Numbered from the stretch's first letter, positions 1 to 9,265 are shown. The stretch: 64,000 bases of DNA from UMGS1002 sp045586785 (GCA_045586785.1 JAZNBA010000073.1:3860-67859); one strand, 5' to 3'. A program made the numbers and translations. The notes: generated from the sequence alone by a model not told the origin.

Positions 1-1
1 T

Positions 2-877
2 CATGACTGTGACGACACTGCCTGCCTCACCGACATAGGCACACTTCCCTCGGGCGGCAGATGTGTCATCAACCGCCTCGCAATTGAGGCTGACCTGCTT
101 GTTTCGGAAGGCTTTATCGAGCCTCACTTCTTCGCAGGCTTCTCGGGCGGCCGCAAGAGCGTACTTCCCGGAATCGCGGCGCGCGAGACCGTGCTTGCAA
201 ACCATTGCGCCGAGTTCATTGACTCTCCTCTCGCACGCACCGGTAATCTCACAGGCAACCCCATTCACGAGGATATGCTGTGGGCGGCAAAGCAAGCAAA
301 GCTTTCTTACATTGTGAATGTCGTTATTGACTCGGATAAAAAAGTCATTTTCGCCACCGCGGGCGATATGCAGCAGGCGCACGCCGCAGGCTGTGAATTT
401 CTTTCAAGTCTTTGCCGAACAGCTCCTGTCATGTCCGATATAGTTATAACAACCAATGGCGGATATCCGCTTGACCAGAACATTTATCAGTCGGTCAAGG
501 GCATGACGGCTGCCGAGGCTACCGTAAATGAGGGCGGTGTTATCGTAATGCTGTCCCGTGCCGACAACGGTCACGGCGGAGAGGCTTTCTATCATCAGCT
601 CGCCGATGAGGCCGATCTTGACAAAACCATGGCACTATTCCGCTCTCGCGGCAGAAACGAGACCAAGCCCGACCAGTGGCAATCACAGATCTTCATCCGC
701 GTGCTCAAGCGCGCACGAGTCGTCTTCGTTTCGGACATGGACGACGAAACCGTTCGCGCCATGCACATGATACCCGCCCACTCACTTGACGAGGCACTGT
801 CAATTGCAGATTCCCTCACCTCCCCCGATGCAAAGATCACCGTAATTCCCGACGGCGTTTCGGTAATAGTCGGATAA
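2..877 (+). CDS. larA: LarA-type nickel-dependent lactate racemase family protein, 3' part
   Basis: Open reading frame that enters from the left edge; 291 residues of the C-terminal part are present. The family (LarA, DUF2088) interconverts hydroxy-acid enantiomers such as D- and L-lactate in the cytoplasm using a nickel-pincer nucleotide cofactor. Seen directly: the characteristic block HFFAGFSGGRKS followed by VLPGIA near the start of the fragment, then NPIHEDM and VNGGYPLDQN-like segments (here TNGGYPLDQN) typical of the family's second domain. The ATG at 191 is internal and is not the real start. It ends just before a perfect palindrome that separates it from the convergent solute-binding protein gene. 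The exact substrate cannot be told, because many LarA paralogues act on other 2-hydroxyacids. Confidence 0.85.
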   Translation, partial: HDCDDTACLTDIGTLPSGGRCVINRLAIEADLLVSEGFIEPHFFAGFSGGRKSVLPGIAARETVLANHCAEFIDSPLARTGNLTGNPIHEDMLWAAKQAKLSYIVNVVIDSDKKVIFATAGDMQQAHAAGCEFLSSLCRTAPVMSDIVITTNGGYPLDQNIYQSVKGMTAAEATVNEGGVIVMLSRADNGHGGEAFYHQLADEADLDKTMALFRSRGRNETKPDQWQSQIFIRVLKRARVVFVSDMDDETVRAMHMIPAHSLDEALSIADSLTSPDAKITVIPDGVSVIVG

Positions 878-880
878 ATA

Positions 881-914
881 AAAATGACTGAGTCCTTAAG
901 GACTCAGTCATTTT
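881..914. terminator. Bidirectional Rho-independent terminator
   Basis: A perfect 15-bp inverted repeat (AAAATGACTGAGTCC and its complement) around a TTAA centre, with A and T runs at the two ends. It lies between two convergent genes, the larA-like gene and the 931-2478 lipoprotein gene, and should serve both. Confidence 0.85.
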
Positions 915-930
915 TATTTAATTGCTTTGA

Positions 931-2478
931 TCAAGCATCCATCTTTTCTTCGAAAGCATCGGTGATCTGTGCCAGTGTCTTTTTCCACATAGCCTCACTG
1001 CGCTTGAAGGTAGACGCGATAGAAGAAGAACCGCTCTTGCTGGTGATGAATGCACGCATGGTGGAGTCGGTGCTGAGACCAACGCCGCTCATAGGCTGCA
1101 GCAAGCAAACGTACATATTCTTATATACGATGTCAAGCATTTCGGCAGACTCTTCGTCTCTTGCTACCTTACCGTCAAGAAGAATATCAAAGAAGTCGGG
1201 ACGAACGATCTTGTAGGAGTGATATGCCATATCCTCAAGAATGATACCTGTCATTTCAAGATCCTGATTGATCTTGGGAACAGCGGTATAAGAGGACTTG
1301 TTATGGATGTAGGAATAGTAATCATCCTGAGATTCTTCATACTTAGGAGTAGGAAGAATACCAAACTCAAGCTCACCCTGTCTTAAGAACATGGTGGTAT
1401 ACATAAGCTGGCAGTAGAACATACTGTGACCTTCCTGGAAGCCTGTTTCCATACCGCCATCCATAGAGATCCATGCGGAGCAAGCCTGTACCTTGTCATC
1501 GGCAAGGAAGTCCATAACCTTGGAAAGAGTGTTGAGGATAGTCTCGTTCTGGAGATTGAGCATAGGAATATCATCCGCGTCCTTCTCAACGATGGTCAGA
1601 CCCGAGCCGTAGAAGAAGGGTGCCCATGCATAGTTATTGAATATCATACCATAGCGGTCTGCCTGGGTCATAACGTTATCACCGTCAAGCTCTGCAACTG
1701 CCGCTTCACAGTACTCATACATCTTATCAATAGTCCACTTGCCGTCATTTACAAGACCGTAAATGCTGTCAAGACCAAGGTCAACTACAAGCTGCTTGTT
1801 GAAGTAAACAGCGGAAACTGCAGTGAATGCATGAATGTTGGTATCACCGATAGCAAATGCGTTTTTGCCGCCGATAGAGCTGGTGTCCATAACCATGCCC
1901 ATCCACCAAGGATTATCGTAATTGATATACTCAAGAGTATTCATATCGCGCAGATAGCCCTTGTTTGCCAGCGACATAGTGGTAGCGCCGTTAGCGTGGA
2001 GAACATCACAGATCTTATCGCCTGCGTCTGCGGAGGAGGTAAATACGTTTGCAATGTTGGCGTTAAGCTCAACGCGGGATGCGATCTCAATGCCGTACTT
2101 ATCCATTACAGCCATGTTTCTGTTATATGTAGCGTTACTGATAGTCTCAGCAAGAGAAAGATCGGAATAGATCTCGGTAAAGAACGTATTTACGTTATTT
2201 CCGTTTTCGATCTCACGCTCTAAGAAAGTGATGGTCTTACCTGCGTAAGATACTTCGGGAAGGTCGGGCTTGAGCTCATCAGAGACATCTCCGCCTACCG
2301 TGGTGGTGTCTGCGGAAGCATCGCCGCTGTTATCGCCGGAGGGAGTGTCAGCCGCTGCGGTTGTAGTGTCAGCAGGAGTTTTGCCGCTGTCACCGTTATC
2401 AGAGCAAGCTACCATACAAACAAGCATCAGCATAGCAAGAAGCAATGCAACAATGCGAATTGCGTTGGTGTGTTTCAT
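931..2478 (-). CDS. Extracellular solute-binding lipoprotein (paralogue A)
   Basis: 515-residue exported lipoprotein of the large ABC-type extracellular solute-binding class. The ATG at 2478 is chosen because AGAAAGGA lies 8 nt upstream; an in-frame start 7 codons earlier has no such site. The leader is a hydrophobic segment ending in a MVAC lipobox with Cys25, followed by a Thr/Asp/Ser-rich linker (about residues 28-70) typical of clostridial lipoproteins. The mature domain has the ligand-binding-protein style blocks YFNKQL and GKWTIDKMYEYC. It is paralogous over its whole length to the next gene (2657-4189). It has its own promoter and a terminator. No ABC permease or ATPase genes are adjacent, so the ligand is unknown; oligosaccharides are usual for this class (inference). 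Confidence 0.8.
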   Translation of the reverse strand: MKHTNAIRIVALLLAMLMLVCMVACSDNGDSGKTPADTTTAAADTPSGDNSGDASADTTTVGGDVSDELKPDLPEVSYAGKTITFLEREIENGNNVNTFFTEIYSDLSLAETISNATYNRNMAVMDKYGIEIASRVELNANIANVFTSSADAGDKICDVLHANGATTMSLANKGYLRDMNTLEYINYDNPWWMGMVMDTSSIGGKNAFAIGDTNIHAFTAVSAVYFNKQLVVDLGLDSIYGLVNDGKWTIDKMYEYCEAAVAELDGDNVMTQADRYGMIFNNYAWAPFFYGSGLTIVEKDADDIPMLNLQNETILNTLSKVMDFLADDKVQACSAWISMDGGMETGFQEGHSMFYCQLMYTTMFLRQGELEFGILPTPKYEESQDDYYSYIHNKSSYTAVPKINQDLEMTGIILEDMAYHSYKIVRPDFFDILLDGKVARDEESAEMLDIVYKNMYVCLLQPMSGVGLSTDSTMRAFITSKSGSSSIASTFKRSEAMWKKTLAQITDAFEEKMDA

Positions 2479-2544
2479 GTTTTTTTCCTTTCTGAACATA
2501 GAATACGTATGCGAGAGAAATATCTCTCAATTTAATACCCTATA

Positions 2545-2573
2545 ATAATACCACAAATCTCGCAATTTGTCAA
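2545..2573 (-). promoter_or_regulatory. SigA-type promoter for the 931-2478 gene
   Basis: On the minus strand TTGACA (2568-2573), a 17-nt spacer and TATTAT (2545-2550). The same arrangement, including the GGTATTATTATAG stretch around the -10, is found upstream of the paralogous gene (4258-4286), so the promoter was duplicated with the gene. Confidence 0.8.
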
Positions 2574-2615
2574 CATAATTTCGTCAATTTGATGTGTTAT
2601 ATCCCACATATTGTG

Positions 2616-2647
2616 CAAAAAAAGCAGCGCGGGCAAGCCGCGCTGCT
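2616..2647 (-). terminator. Rho-independent terminator of the 2657-4189 gene
   Basis: A 10-bp GC-rich stem (AGCAGCGCGG and complement, 2623-2632 with 2638-2647), a 5-nt loop and a run of seven T on the minus strand. It lies 10 nt after the stop of the upstream solute-binding protein gene, so the two paralogues are separately transcribed. Confidence 0.85.
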
Positions 2648-2656
2648 GATTATGTA

Positions 2657-4189
2657 TTACTCCAATTTACTGTCAAAGGAGTTTGCAATAGTGCCCAGTG
2701 TTCTCTTCCACAGACCTTCGTTTTTCTTGAAGTTGGATGCCATTGTGGAGGAACCTGTCTTATTGGTAATGAATGTACGGATAGTAGAGTCAGCATCAAG
2801 ACCAACACTTGCGAGTGCCTGAAGCAGGCAAACGTAAACGTTCTCGTAAATATAGTCGAGCATCTCTGTGGACTCCTCATCCTTTGCGATCTTACCGTCA
2901 AGCAGTATATCAAAGAATGCGGGACGAATCTTCTTATAAGACTCATACGCCATATCCTCAAGGATGATGCCGGTCATTTCGAGCTCCTGGTTTACCTTGG
3001 GAATAGAGGTGTAGGAAGACTTCTGGTGAACATAGGAGTAGTAAGCATCCTGAGTATCATATACCTTAGGAACGGGAACGATACCGAATTCAAGCTCGCC
3101 CTGTCTCATTTCAAGTGTTACATACATAAGCTGAGCATAGAACATACCGTGACCTGCCTGGAAATAGTTACCCATGTTACCGTAAGAATACCAAGCACTG
3201 CACGCCATAACCTGATCGTCAGAAAGAAAATCCATAACCTTAGACAGAGTCTGGAAGGTCTTTTCATTGGAAATAACCAGTTTAGGAGTATCAGATTCGT
3301 CCTTCTCTATAAGCAGTTCGCCGGAACCGTAGAAGAAGGGCTGCCAGGAGTGGTTGTTGAAGATGAAACCGAAACGGTCAGCATCTGTCATAACATTGTC
3401 ACCGTCAAGCTCGGCAACAGATGCCTGACAATACTCATACATCTTATCGATAGTCCATCTGCCATCTCTTACAACAGTATAAATGTCCTCAAGTTCGAGG
3501 TCCTTAACAAGCTGCTTGTTGAAGTAAACGCCTTCAACTGCCATGAACGCCTGAATATTGGTGTCACCGAGAATGAATGCGTTTTTGTCGGCGATAGAGC
3601 TGGTCTCCATAGCCATGCCCATCCACCAAGGATTATCGTAATTGATGTACTCAAGACTGTTTATGTCGCGCAGATAACCTGCAACTGCCAGAGACATTGT
3701 GGTCTGACCGTTAGCGGAAATAACATGACAAACCATATCGCCTGCATCTGCCTGATTGGTGAAGGTCTTCTTGAGCTCGGCGTTCTTAACACGGATAGAC
3801 TCTATGGTAATACCGTATTTATCCTCAATAGCCATATTTCTGTCGTAAACAGCGTTACTTACAGGCTCTGCAAGTGACAGATCAGCATAGAATTCATTGA
3901 AATAAACGTCGATGTTGTTACCGATCTCGATCTCACGTTCAAGGAACTTAATGGTCTTATCCTTGTACGATACTTCGGGAAGGTCGGGTGTAAGCTCGGT
4001 TTCAGCGGGTTCGGTAGTTACCGAAGGATCATCGGTTGCATCGCCGCCGGAGGGAGCTGCGGTAGTAGTGTCAGCAGTGGCGGGTGTAGTGTCGCTTCCG
4101 TCACCGGTCTGAGCACAAGCAACGGCAGAACACATCATAAGCAGCACCAGCATAAACGCTATGACACGAATTGCATTGATGTTTTTCAT
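2657..4189 (-). CDS. Extracellular solute-binding lipoprotein (paralogue B)
   Basis: 510-residue lipoprotein, full-length paralogue of the gene at 931-2478. The start has AAGAAAGGTG upstream. The signal peptide ends in AVAC (Cys25), followed by a Thr-rich linker. Conserved blocks shared with the sister protein include YFNKQLV, GRWTIDKMYEYC, INYDNPWWMGM and KTIKFLEREIE-like segments (KDKTIKFLEREIE here). The two proteins differ at scattered positions, consistent with an old tandem duplication and possibly different ligands. Its promoter closely matches that of the sister gene. There is no transporter membrane component in the window, so either a distant permease is shared or the protein works as a receptor (inference). 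Confidence 0.8.
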   Translation of the reverse strand: MKNINAIRVIAFMLVLLMMCSAVACAQTGDGSDTTPATADTTTAAPSGGDATDDPSVTTEPAETELTPDLPEVSYKDKTIKFLEREIEIGNNIDVYFNEFYADLSLAEPVSNAVYDRNMAIEDKYGITIESIRVKNAELKKTFTNQADAGDMVCHVISANGQTTMSLAVAGYLRDINSLEYINYDNPWWMGMAMETSSIADKNAFILGDTNIQAFMAVEGVYFNKQLVKDLELEDIYTVVRDGRWTIDKMYEYCQASVAELDGDNVMTDADRFGFIFNNHSWQPFFYGSGELLIEKDESDTPKLVISNEKTFQTLSKVMDFLSDDQVMACSAWYSYGNMGNYFQAGHGMFYAQLMYVTLEMRQGELEFGIVPVPKVYDTQDAYYSYVHQKSSYTSIPKVNQELEMTGIILEDMAYESYKKIRPAFFDILLDGKIAKDEESTEMLDYIYENVYVCLLQALASVGLDADSTIRTFITNKTGSSTMASNFKKNEGLWKRTLGTIANSFDSKLE

Positions 4190-4257
4190 AACAAATAATC
4201 ACCTTTCTTAAGGATATTTTGTTGCGAGCGAATACTCACTCACTTTAGTATGCTATA

Positions 4258-4286
4258 ATAATACCACACAACTCATCATTTGTCAA
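4258..4286 (-). promoter_or_regulatory. SigA-type promoter for the 2657-4189 gene
   Basis: Minus strand TTGACA (4281-4286), 17-nt spacer, TATTAT (4258-4263). It is nearly the same as the promoter at 2545-2573. Confidence 0.8.
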
Positions 4287-4381
4287 CAAAAAATAACAGA
4301 AAATCATGAAGTATTGTTTTGTTTTTATATCATTAAACATCCGCCGACAAAAAGTGCCGACGGATGTTTTTGAATACTGAT

Positions 4382-4744
4382 TTATTCTATGCTGCCTGCC
4401 GCAACCAGGTTAACACCTGTGCCGAGGAAGTTTTCAACAAGAACATCGCCAACAGCAACGGGAGCCTTGACAGTGATCTTTTTGATCTCCTCCATACCTG
4501 CGAACAGCAACTCCTTGGGAATGGGAGCGGAGGTGCGAACAGCCATCAGAGGAGCCGCACATCCCTCGGTCTTAACGGACGAGGTCAGAATTCTTACGGG
4601 ATGAATAAACTCATTGCGAGCGTATGTATCGCCGCGGCGGCACTCATTGCCTTCAAGACTGTCTATTGTGCCCTTCTCTGCGTCTCCGTTAACGGTAATA
4701 ACGCAACCCTTGGGGCAAGTGATACAAATTATCTTCTTTTCCAT
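4382..4744 (-). CDS. DUF1667 domain protein, small Cys-containing redox partner
   Basis: 120-residue cytoplasmic protein of the DUF1667 family. It begins with ICITCPKGC and later has EGNECRRGDTYA, giving two pairs of cysteines that probably bind a metal or an Fe-S cluster; the rest includes the PVRILTSSVKT segment usual for the family. Known context: DUF1667 proteins lie downstream of anaerobic glycerol-3-phosphate-dehydrogenase-like flavoproteins in Firmicutes and Thermotogales, as here. It is the last gene of the operon 9013-4382, 18 nt after the previous stop. A role as an electron-transfer subunit is inferred, not shown. Confidence 0.85.
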   Translation of the reverse strand: MEKKIICITCPKGCVITVNGDAEKGTIDSLEGNECRRGDTYARNEFIHPVRILTSSVKTEGCAAPLMAVRTSAPIPKELLFAGMEEIKKITVKAPVAVGDVLVENFLGTGVNLVAAGSIE

Positions 4745-4762
4745 TTTTATGATCCTCCCTTA

Positions 4763-6007
4763 TCAGATAACCTCGACTCTTACTGAGTCGACGCCTGCCA
4801 TAGCCTCAGCCTTAACATCAACGGATTCCATTTCACCGGGATTGATGCGGATAAGCTTCTTGGTGTAGATCTTGTTTTCGCCTGCGTATACGTTGAGCGT
4901 TACGTTCTTTGCGGGAGCTGCCGCACGGAAGAACAGACGAGCATCAGCAGAGGGAACAAGTCTCTGAGGGCAGATATAACGAACGTTGCCGGCGGGAACT
5001 GTGGGGATTTCCTTTTCGCACTTAGGAAGTGTGCCTGCAGCGTACTGAGCAGCGGCGCGACCTGTGCGCAAGCTTTCCTCGGTTACGTTATCAACAAGGT
5101 CGTTAACGTGAACTACGTTACCGCAAGCGAATACGTACTCTTTGTTGGTCTGCATGAACTGGTTGACCTCGGGACCGGAGGTGATGCGGCTGAGCGCAAC
5201 TCCGCACTCGCGGGACAGCTCGTTCTCGGGGATAAGTCCGCAGGACAGAAGCAGTGTATCGCACTCGAAAGTCTGCTCGGTGCCTGCGATGGGCTTCTTG
5301 GTTGCGGGATCGACTTCAGCAACTACAACAGCCTCTACGCGACGGTTACCCTTGATCTCAACAACGGTGTGACTGAGCATAAGCGGAATACCGAAGTCCT
5401 CAAGGCACTGTACACGGTTACGGGTAAGACCGGCGGTGTAATCCATGATCTCAACCACTGCGAGAACCTTTGCGCCCTCGAGAGTCATACGGCGAGCCAT
5501 GATCATACCGATGTCACCGGAACCGAGAATAACTACCTTTTTACCAACCATTGTGTTCTGTCGGTTGATAAGTCTCTGTGCCGCACCTGCGGTGTAAACA
5601 CCTGCGGGACGGGTACCGGGAGTCATGATAGCTCCGCGGGTACGCTCACGGCAACCCATAGCCAGAACGATGCTCTTACCGTAAGCGGTAAACAGACCGT
5701 CTGTGCTGTTAACACCGGTGATGCAGTGATCACCGATCTCAAGTACCATAGTACCGAGCTTGAACTCGACGCCCTTCTCTTTTACCTGTGCGATAAAGCG
5801 GCGTGCGTACTCGGGACCTGTCAGCTCCTCGCCGAAGTGCTTCAGACCGAATCCGGGGTGAATGCACTGCTCAAGGATACCGCCAAGAGAAATGTCACGC
5901 TCTGCGATGAGAACGCGCTTTGCACCGCCGTCAACAGCGCCGACAGCAGCTGCAAGACCGGCGGGACCGCCGCCGACGATTATAACATCATACATATTGT
6001 TATTCAT
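4763..6007 (-). CDS. FAD/NAD(P)-dependent oxidoreductase, GlpB/GltD-like partner
   Basis: 414-residue cytoplasmic flavoprotein. The N-terminal Rossmann motif is IIVGGGPAGLAAA; a second dinucleotide-binding motif (VVILGSGDIGM) lies in the middle, and ACGN near the C-terminal end of the FAD domain is typical of pyridine nucleotide-disulphide oxidoreductases. A block of about 80 residues follows that family-like core. The start at 6007 is preferred because GGGGGA sits 8 nt upstream; the longer start at 6022 overlaps the previous stop (TAATG) with no site of its own. It sits between the GlpA-like gene and DUF1667, so the three very likely form one redox complex acting on glycerol-3-phosphate or a similar polyol substrate (inference). 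Confidence 0.85.
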   Translation of the reverse strand: MNNNMYDVIIVGGGPAGLAAAVGAVDGGAKRVLIAERDISLGGILEQCIHPGFGLKHFGEELTGPEYARRFIAQVKEKGVEFKLGTMVLEIGDHCITGVNSTDGLFTAYGKSIVLAMGCRERTRGAIMTPGTRPAGVYTAGAAQRLINRQNTMVGKKVVILGSGDIGMIMARRMTLEGAKVLAVVEIMDYTAGLTRNRVQCLEDFGIPLMLSHTVVEIKGNRRVEAVVVAEVDPATKKPIAGTEQTFECDTLLLSCGLIPENELSRECGVALSRITSGPEVNQFMQTNKEYVFACGNVVHVNDLVDNVTEESLRTGRAAAQYAAGTLPKCEKEIPTVPAGNVRYICPQRLVPSADARLFFRAAAPAKNVTLNVYAGENKIYTKKLIRINPGEMESVDVKAEAMAGVDSVRVEVI

Positions 6008-6021
6008 TGATATATCCCCCA

Positions 6022-7464
6022 TTATCTCAGATTTCCGGTGGTCATCTCGGAGCCGGGCTCGTTCTTGCGAATCTCGGCAACGGAAACGCCAAGCTCTCTT
6101 GCAAGGATCTCGATTACCTTAGGACCGCAGAAGCCGCCCTGGCAACGTCCCATACCTGCGCGCAGACGTCTCTTAACGCCGTCAACAGAGCGAGCGCCCA
6201 GTGTGCGATGAATAGCGTCGCAGATCTGACCTTCAGTAATAGTTTCGCAACGGCAAACGATGTTACCGTATCTGGGATCGCGAGCGATAAGCTCCTTCTT
6301 TTCCTCAGCGGAAAGCTCAACGAAGTGAGGTGTGCCGTGACGGATGGGGTTGAAGTCAGTCTTGAATTCAGCCTGCATACCTGCCTCGATCATCATATCA
6401 ACAACGTATTTTGCGATAGCAACAGAGCCTGTAAGACCGGTGGAACGAACGCCGGAAATGTTTACGTAGCCCGCAAGGTCATCGTACATATCGATGTTCA
6501 GACCCTCGGGGTTACGCTGTGCGCGCAGACCGGAGTACTGAGTGATGGTGTCGCGAAGATTTACATTGGGAACCATCTTGCGGATATCAGCCGCGATACT
6601 GTCAAGACCTGCTACGTTGGTGCTCTTGTCTGTCTTATCGGTGAGATCCTCAGCGGTAGGACCAACCAGCATATTACCGTGAATGGTGGGGCAAATGAGC
6701 TTACCCTTTGTAACCTTGGTAGGAATGGGAAGCACGATCATATTAACACGGCAAGAGGTCTTCTTGTCGAGTATGTAGAACTGACCCTTACGGGGATTTA
6801 CGTAGTAGTCGTTCTTACCAACGTAAGAAGCAACCTCGTCGCAGTACAGACCTGCAGCGTTGATTACGTACTTAGCCTGGATGGTCTGACCCTTATCGGT
6901 CTTAACCGCGCAAACCGCGCCGTTTTCAACGTCAATACCTGTTACCTTTGTGCCAAGCATGAAGTGAACGCCGTTGTCTGCCGCGTTTTCTGCCAAGCCG
7001 ATGCAGAACAGGAAGGGATCGATGATACTTTCACGAGGAATATAAAGTCCGCCGCGAACCTCGGGGTTCAGCTCGGGCTCCATCTCCAGCAGCTCAGCAC
7101 CGGTTTTGTACTCAATGTCATAAACGCGGTTCATCATAGCCTTGTGCTTGAGAGCGGGAAGCTTCTCAAACTGCTCGTCATTAAATGCGGGCAGGATAGC
7201 ACCTATACGGGAGAAGGGTACGTCAAGCTCTTTTACGATCTTGTCGTACATGGGGTTTGCCGCAACGACCAACTGGCTCTCAAGAGTGCCGGGAGCTGCG
7301 TCATAACCGGTGTGAATGATAGCACTGTTGGACTTGGAGCTGTCGCCGCCAAGGTCCTCGTTCTTTTCAATTACCGTAACATCAAGACGGTACTTGGAAA
7401 ACTCTCTTGCCAGCGCGCTTCCGACAGCGCCGGCACCGATGATAACAACATCTGTTTTCAACAT
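6022..7464 (-). CDS. GlpA-like FAD-dependent dehydrogenase with C-terminal BFD-type [2Fe-2S] domain
   Basis: 480-residue cytoplasmic flavoprotein. The FAD-binding motif VVIIGAGAVGSALA is at the N-terminus, followed by a DAO-type fold with the EKNEDLGGDSSKSNSAIIH block characteristic of GlpA/LhgO-like enzymes (written here in two parts: EKNEDLGGDS and SKSNSAIIH). The C-terminal domain has CRCETITEGQI and GRCQGGFCGP, i.e. the four cysteines of a BFD-like [2Fe-2S] site. It resembles the anaerobic glycerol-3-phosphate dehydrogenase A subunit. AGGAG precedes the start. It is followed directly by two partner genes and preceded by an M81 family gene. The true substrate may differ from glycerol-3-phosphate because no glycerol kinase or facilitator gene is present. 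Confidence 0.87.
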   Translation of the reverse strand: MLKTDVVIIGAGAVGSALAREFSKYRLDVTVIEKNEDLGGDSSKSNSAIIHTGYDAAPGTLESQLVVAANPMYDKIVKELDVPFSRIGAILPAFNDEQFEKLPALKHKAMMNRVYDIEYKTGAELLEMEPELNPEVRGGLYIPRESIIDPFLFCIGLAENAADNGVHFMLGTKVTGIDVENGAVCAVKTDKGQTIQAKYVINAAGLYCDEVASYVGKNDYYVNPRKGQFYILDKKTSCRVNMIVLPIPTKVTKGKLICPTIHGNMLVGPTAEDLTDKTDKSTNVAGLDSIAADIRKMVPNVNLRDTITQYSGLRAQRNPEGLNIDMYDDLAGYVNISGVRSTGLTGSVAIAKYVVDMMIEAGMQAEFKTDFNPIRHGTPHFVELSAEEKKELIARDPRYGNIVCRCETITEGQICDAIHRTLGARSVDGVKRRLRAGMGRCQGGFCGPKVIEILARELGVSVAEIRKNEPGSEMTTGNLR

Positions 7465-7495
7465 ATTGAACTCCTATTTTATATTAAATATTTTC

Positions 7496-9013
7496 TTATT
7501 TGTCACTATAACCGTGAGCGTCTATCTCGGGGACGAAATTGTCATTATCCGTAAAGGGATAGAAGTCGCGGGAAAGCTTCGTAAAGTTAAGCGCAGTAAG
7601 GTCTGCCGATGCCGCGCCGTGTGTTGCGGCGGGATAGATAAGGTCGGTAAACTTGCCGTAGAACGCGCGGAAAGATGTGCACGCCTTAACAACTACCATA
7701 TCGAAGTCGCAAGGATCGTAACCGAAGCAACGGTAAAGTCTGGGGTCGCCTGTCATGCAGTGCTCATGAGTAACCACAACAATGGTATTTCTGATCTGAA
7801 TAACTGCGGAAACGCCCATATTGATCTGAACACCGTTGGAGAAGGTCATTATACCGTCGTAAATAGCCTTGATCTTAGCCTCGACCTCAATGGGATTATA
7901 AAGCTTTGTGCTCTTGAACGCACCGAGCTTTGCCTTAATGGTCTTGCCAACGCCCAGCTCTACGCACTTATCAACGAAAGGACCGTCGTTTATATAGATA
8001 AGACCCGTGATGTCGGACTCAAGCGCGATTATGCGCTCCAGAACCTCAACGCTGTCGCCTGCCGCGCCTGCGTTGGAGGAGTCTGCGAAATCGTTGCAAA
8101 TGACCGGCTTGCCGCTCTTATTGTTCTCTGCTATACGAATAATATCGTCTATCTCATAAAGATCACACTTGAACTCGCGGCGCATAGCGTAAAGACCTGC
8201 CGCCAGCTCTTTCGCGTACTTATCAGCTTTTGCCATGTCCTTGGATATTGCCACGACGGAGGAACCGCCAACGGCAACGTCAAGCCAGGGCTGCATCTGA
8301 TAAATGGAGAAGTCCTCAAGCTCGCCGCTTTCCACCAGCTCGTGAGCACGACGGATAAGCGTTGCAAAGGGCTCGGTAGAGGTTGTGTACGCGCTTGCGG
8401 GAACTACCATGGGAATAGTTACATGAGACATATGCAGCGCTCCGCGCTCCTTGATCATACGCAGACCAATTGTAGCTGCGCGAGCACCTGTTTCGTATAT
8501 ATCGATATGAGGATATGTATTGTAGCCGCAGATAACGTCAGCGTTTTTGACCATACGCTCCGTAATGTTAGCGTGCAAGTCGGTGGAAACCGCGATAACT
8601 ACGCCTTCGCCTACAGCATCGCGGACAGCCTCGATAATATCGCCCTCGGGGTCGTCACGCTCGGTGGTCTGTGCCGCACCGTGAAGTGCCAGAAAGACAC
8701 CGTCAATATCGGGATTGGCTTTAACAATGGAAATAAGATGATCAATATAGCCTGTCAGCACGGACTGATCAATGATCGCGCCTGCCTGAGCGTTCATATA
8801 ACCGCCTGCAATTATTTCCGCTCCTGCTTCTTTCAGCACCTTGAAATGTGCGCTAAGTGCGTCCTTAGCACCATTCTGCTTTCCGAAGGTTTCTGCTACC
8901 TTCAGCATTTCCTCGCCATAGCAAGAACCGCCGCGAACGTATTGCTCATCGCCGTTGATGCCGGGAGAAAATGAGTTAACTTCCTGATGAAAACCACCTA
9001 AAACAATCTTCAT
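7496..9013 (-). CDS. M81 family metallopeptidase-like protein (MlrC homologue)
   Basis: 505-residue cytoplasmic protein of the M81/DUF1485 family, named after microcystinase MlrC. Supporting blocks: GGFHQEVNSFSP at the N-terminus, FLALHGA, STDLHANITE with the family's DLHAN zinc-ligand motif, GYNTYPHIDIYETG, and a C-terminal half beginning near residue 290. Most members are not peptidases of known substrate and occur in small-molecule catabolic operons. It is the first gene of the operon and is divergent from a DeoR regulator. GAGGTGA lies 7 nt from the ATG. The pairing with a GlpA-like dehydrogenase complex suggests the operon opens or hydrolyses a substrate and then oxidises the product (inference). 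Confidence 0.85.
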   Translation of the reverse strand: MKIVLGGFHQEVNSFSPGINGDEQYVRGGSCYGEEMLKVAETFGKQNGAKDALSAHFKVLKEAGAEIIAGGYMNAQAGAIIDQSVLTGYIDHLISIVKANPDIDGVFLALHGAAQTTERDDPEGDIIEAVRDAVGEGVVIAVSTDLHANITERMVKNADVICGYNTYPHIDIYETGARAATIGLRMIKERGALHMSHVTIPMVVPASAYTTSTEPFATLIRRAHELVESGELEDFSIYQMQPWLDVAVGGSSVVAISKDMAKADKYAKELAAGLYAMRREFKCDLYEIDDIIRIAENNKSGKPVICNDFADSSNAGAAGDSVEVLERIIALESDITGLIYINDGPFVDKCVELGVGKTIKAKLGAFKSTKLYNPIEVEAKIKAIYDGIMTFSNGVQINMGVSAVIQIRNTIVVVTHEHCMTGDPRLYRCFGYDPCDFDMVVVKACTSFRAFYGKFTDLIYPAATHGAASADLTALNFTKLSRDFYPFTDNDNFVPEIDAHGYSDK

Positions 9014-9054
9014 AACCTTGTCACCTCATCATGTTTTGAGTTGCACAGTTTATA

Positions 9055-9074
9055 ATTGACAAATAAATGTCAAT
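9055..9074. promoter_or_regulatory. Inverted repeat, candidate operator in the M81 leader
   Basis: ATTGACA-N6-TGTCAAT, a perfect 7-bp inverted repeat between the M81 promoter and its start codon. A repeat of the same geometry overlaps the deoR promoter (9266-9283). Candidate binding site of the neighbouring DeoR protein (inference). Confidence 0.4.
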
Positions 9075-9103
9075 CTGCTGATATAGCGGACTGCACTAAG
9101 ATA

Positions 9104-9132
9104 AATATATCACTTTTTTGCACATTTGTCAA
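9104..9132 (-). promoter_or_regulatory. SigA-type promoter of the M81/GlpA-like operon
   Basis: Minus strand TTGACA (9127-9132), 17-nt spacer, TATATT (9104-9109), about 90 bp before the M81 gene start. Confidence 0.75.
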
Positions 9133-9265
9133 TAGTATCAGTAAAAAAACATCAAAATAATTAAGTTTTCTGTCAAATAGTCGCAACTTTTCAACACAAG
9201 TCAACACCACCAAATATTGGATATGATTATTGATGTATATAAAAACAATCATTTTTTTCAACAAA

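Noticed and set aside
2594..3877. Plus-strand 427-codon frame opposite solute-binding protein B (and a similar frame opposite A)
   Set aside because: Mirror frames of two paralogous genes naturally resemble each other; no independent support.
5108..8974. Long plus-strand frames opposite the GlpA-like, flavoprotein and M81 genes
   Set aside because: The minus-strand products have unmistakable FAD, BFD and M81 motifs; the plus-strand products are low-complexity and without start signals.
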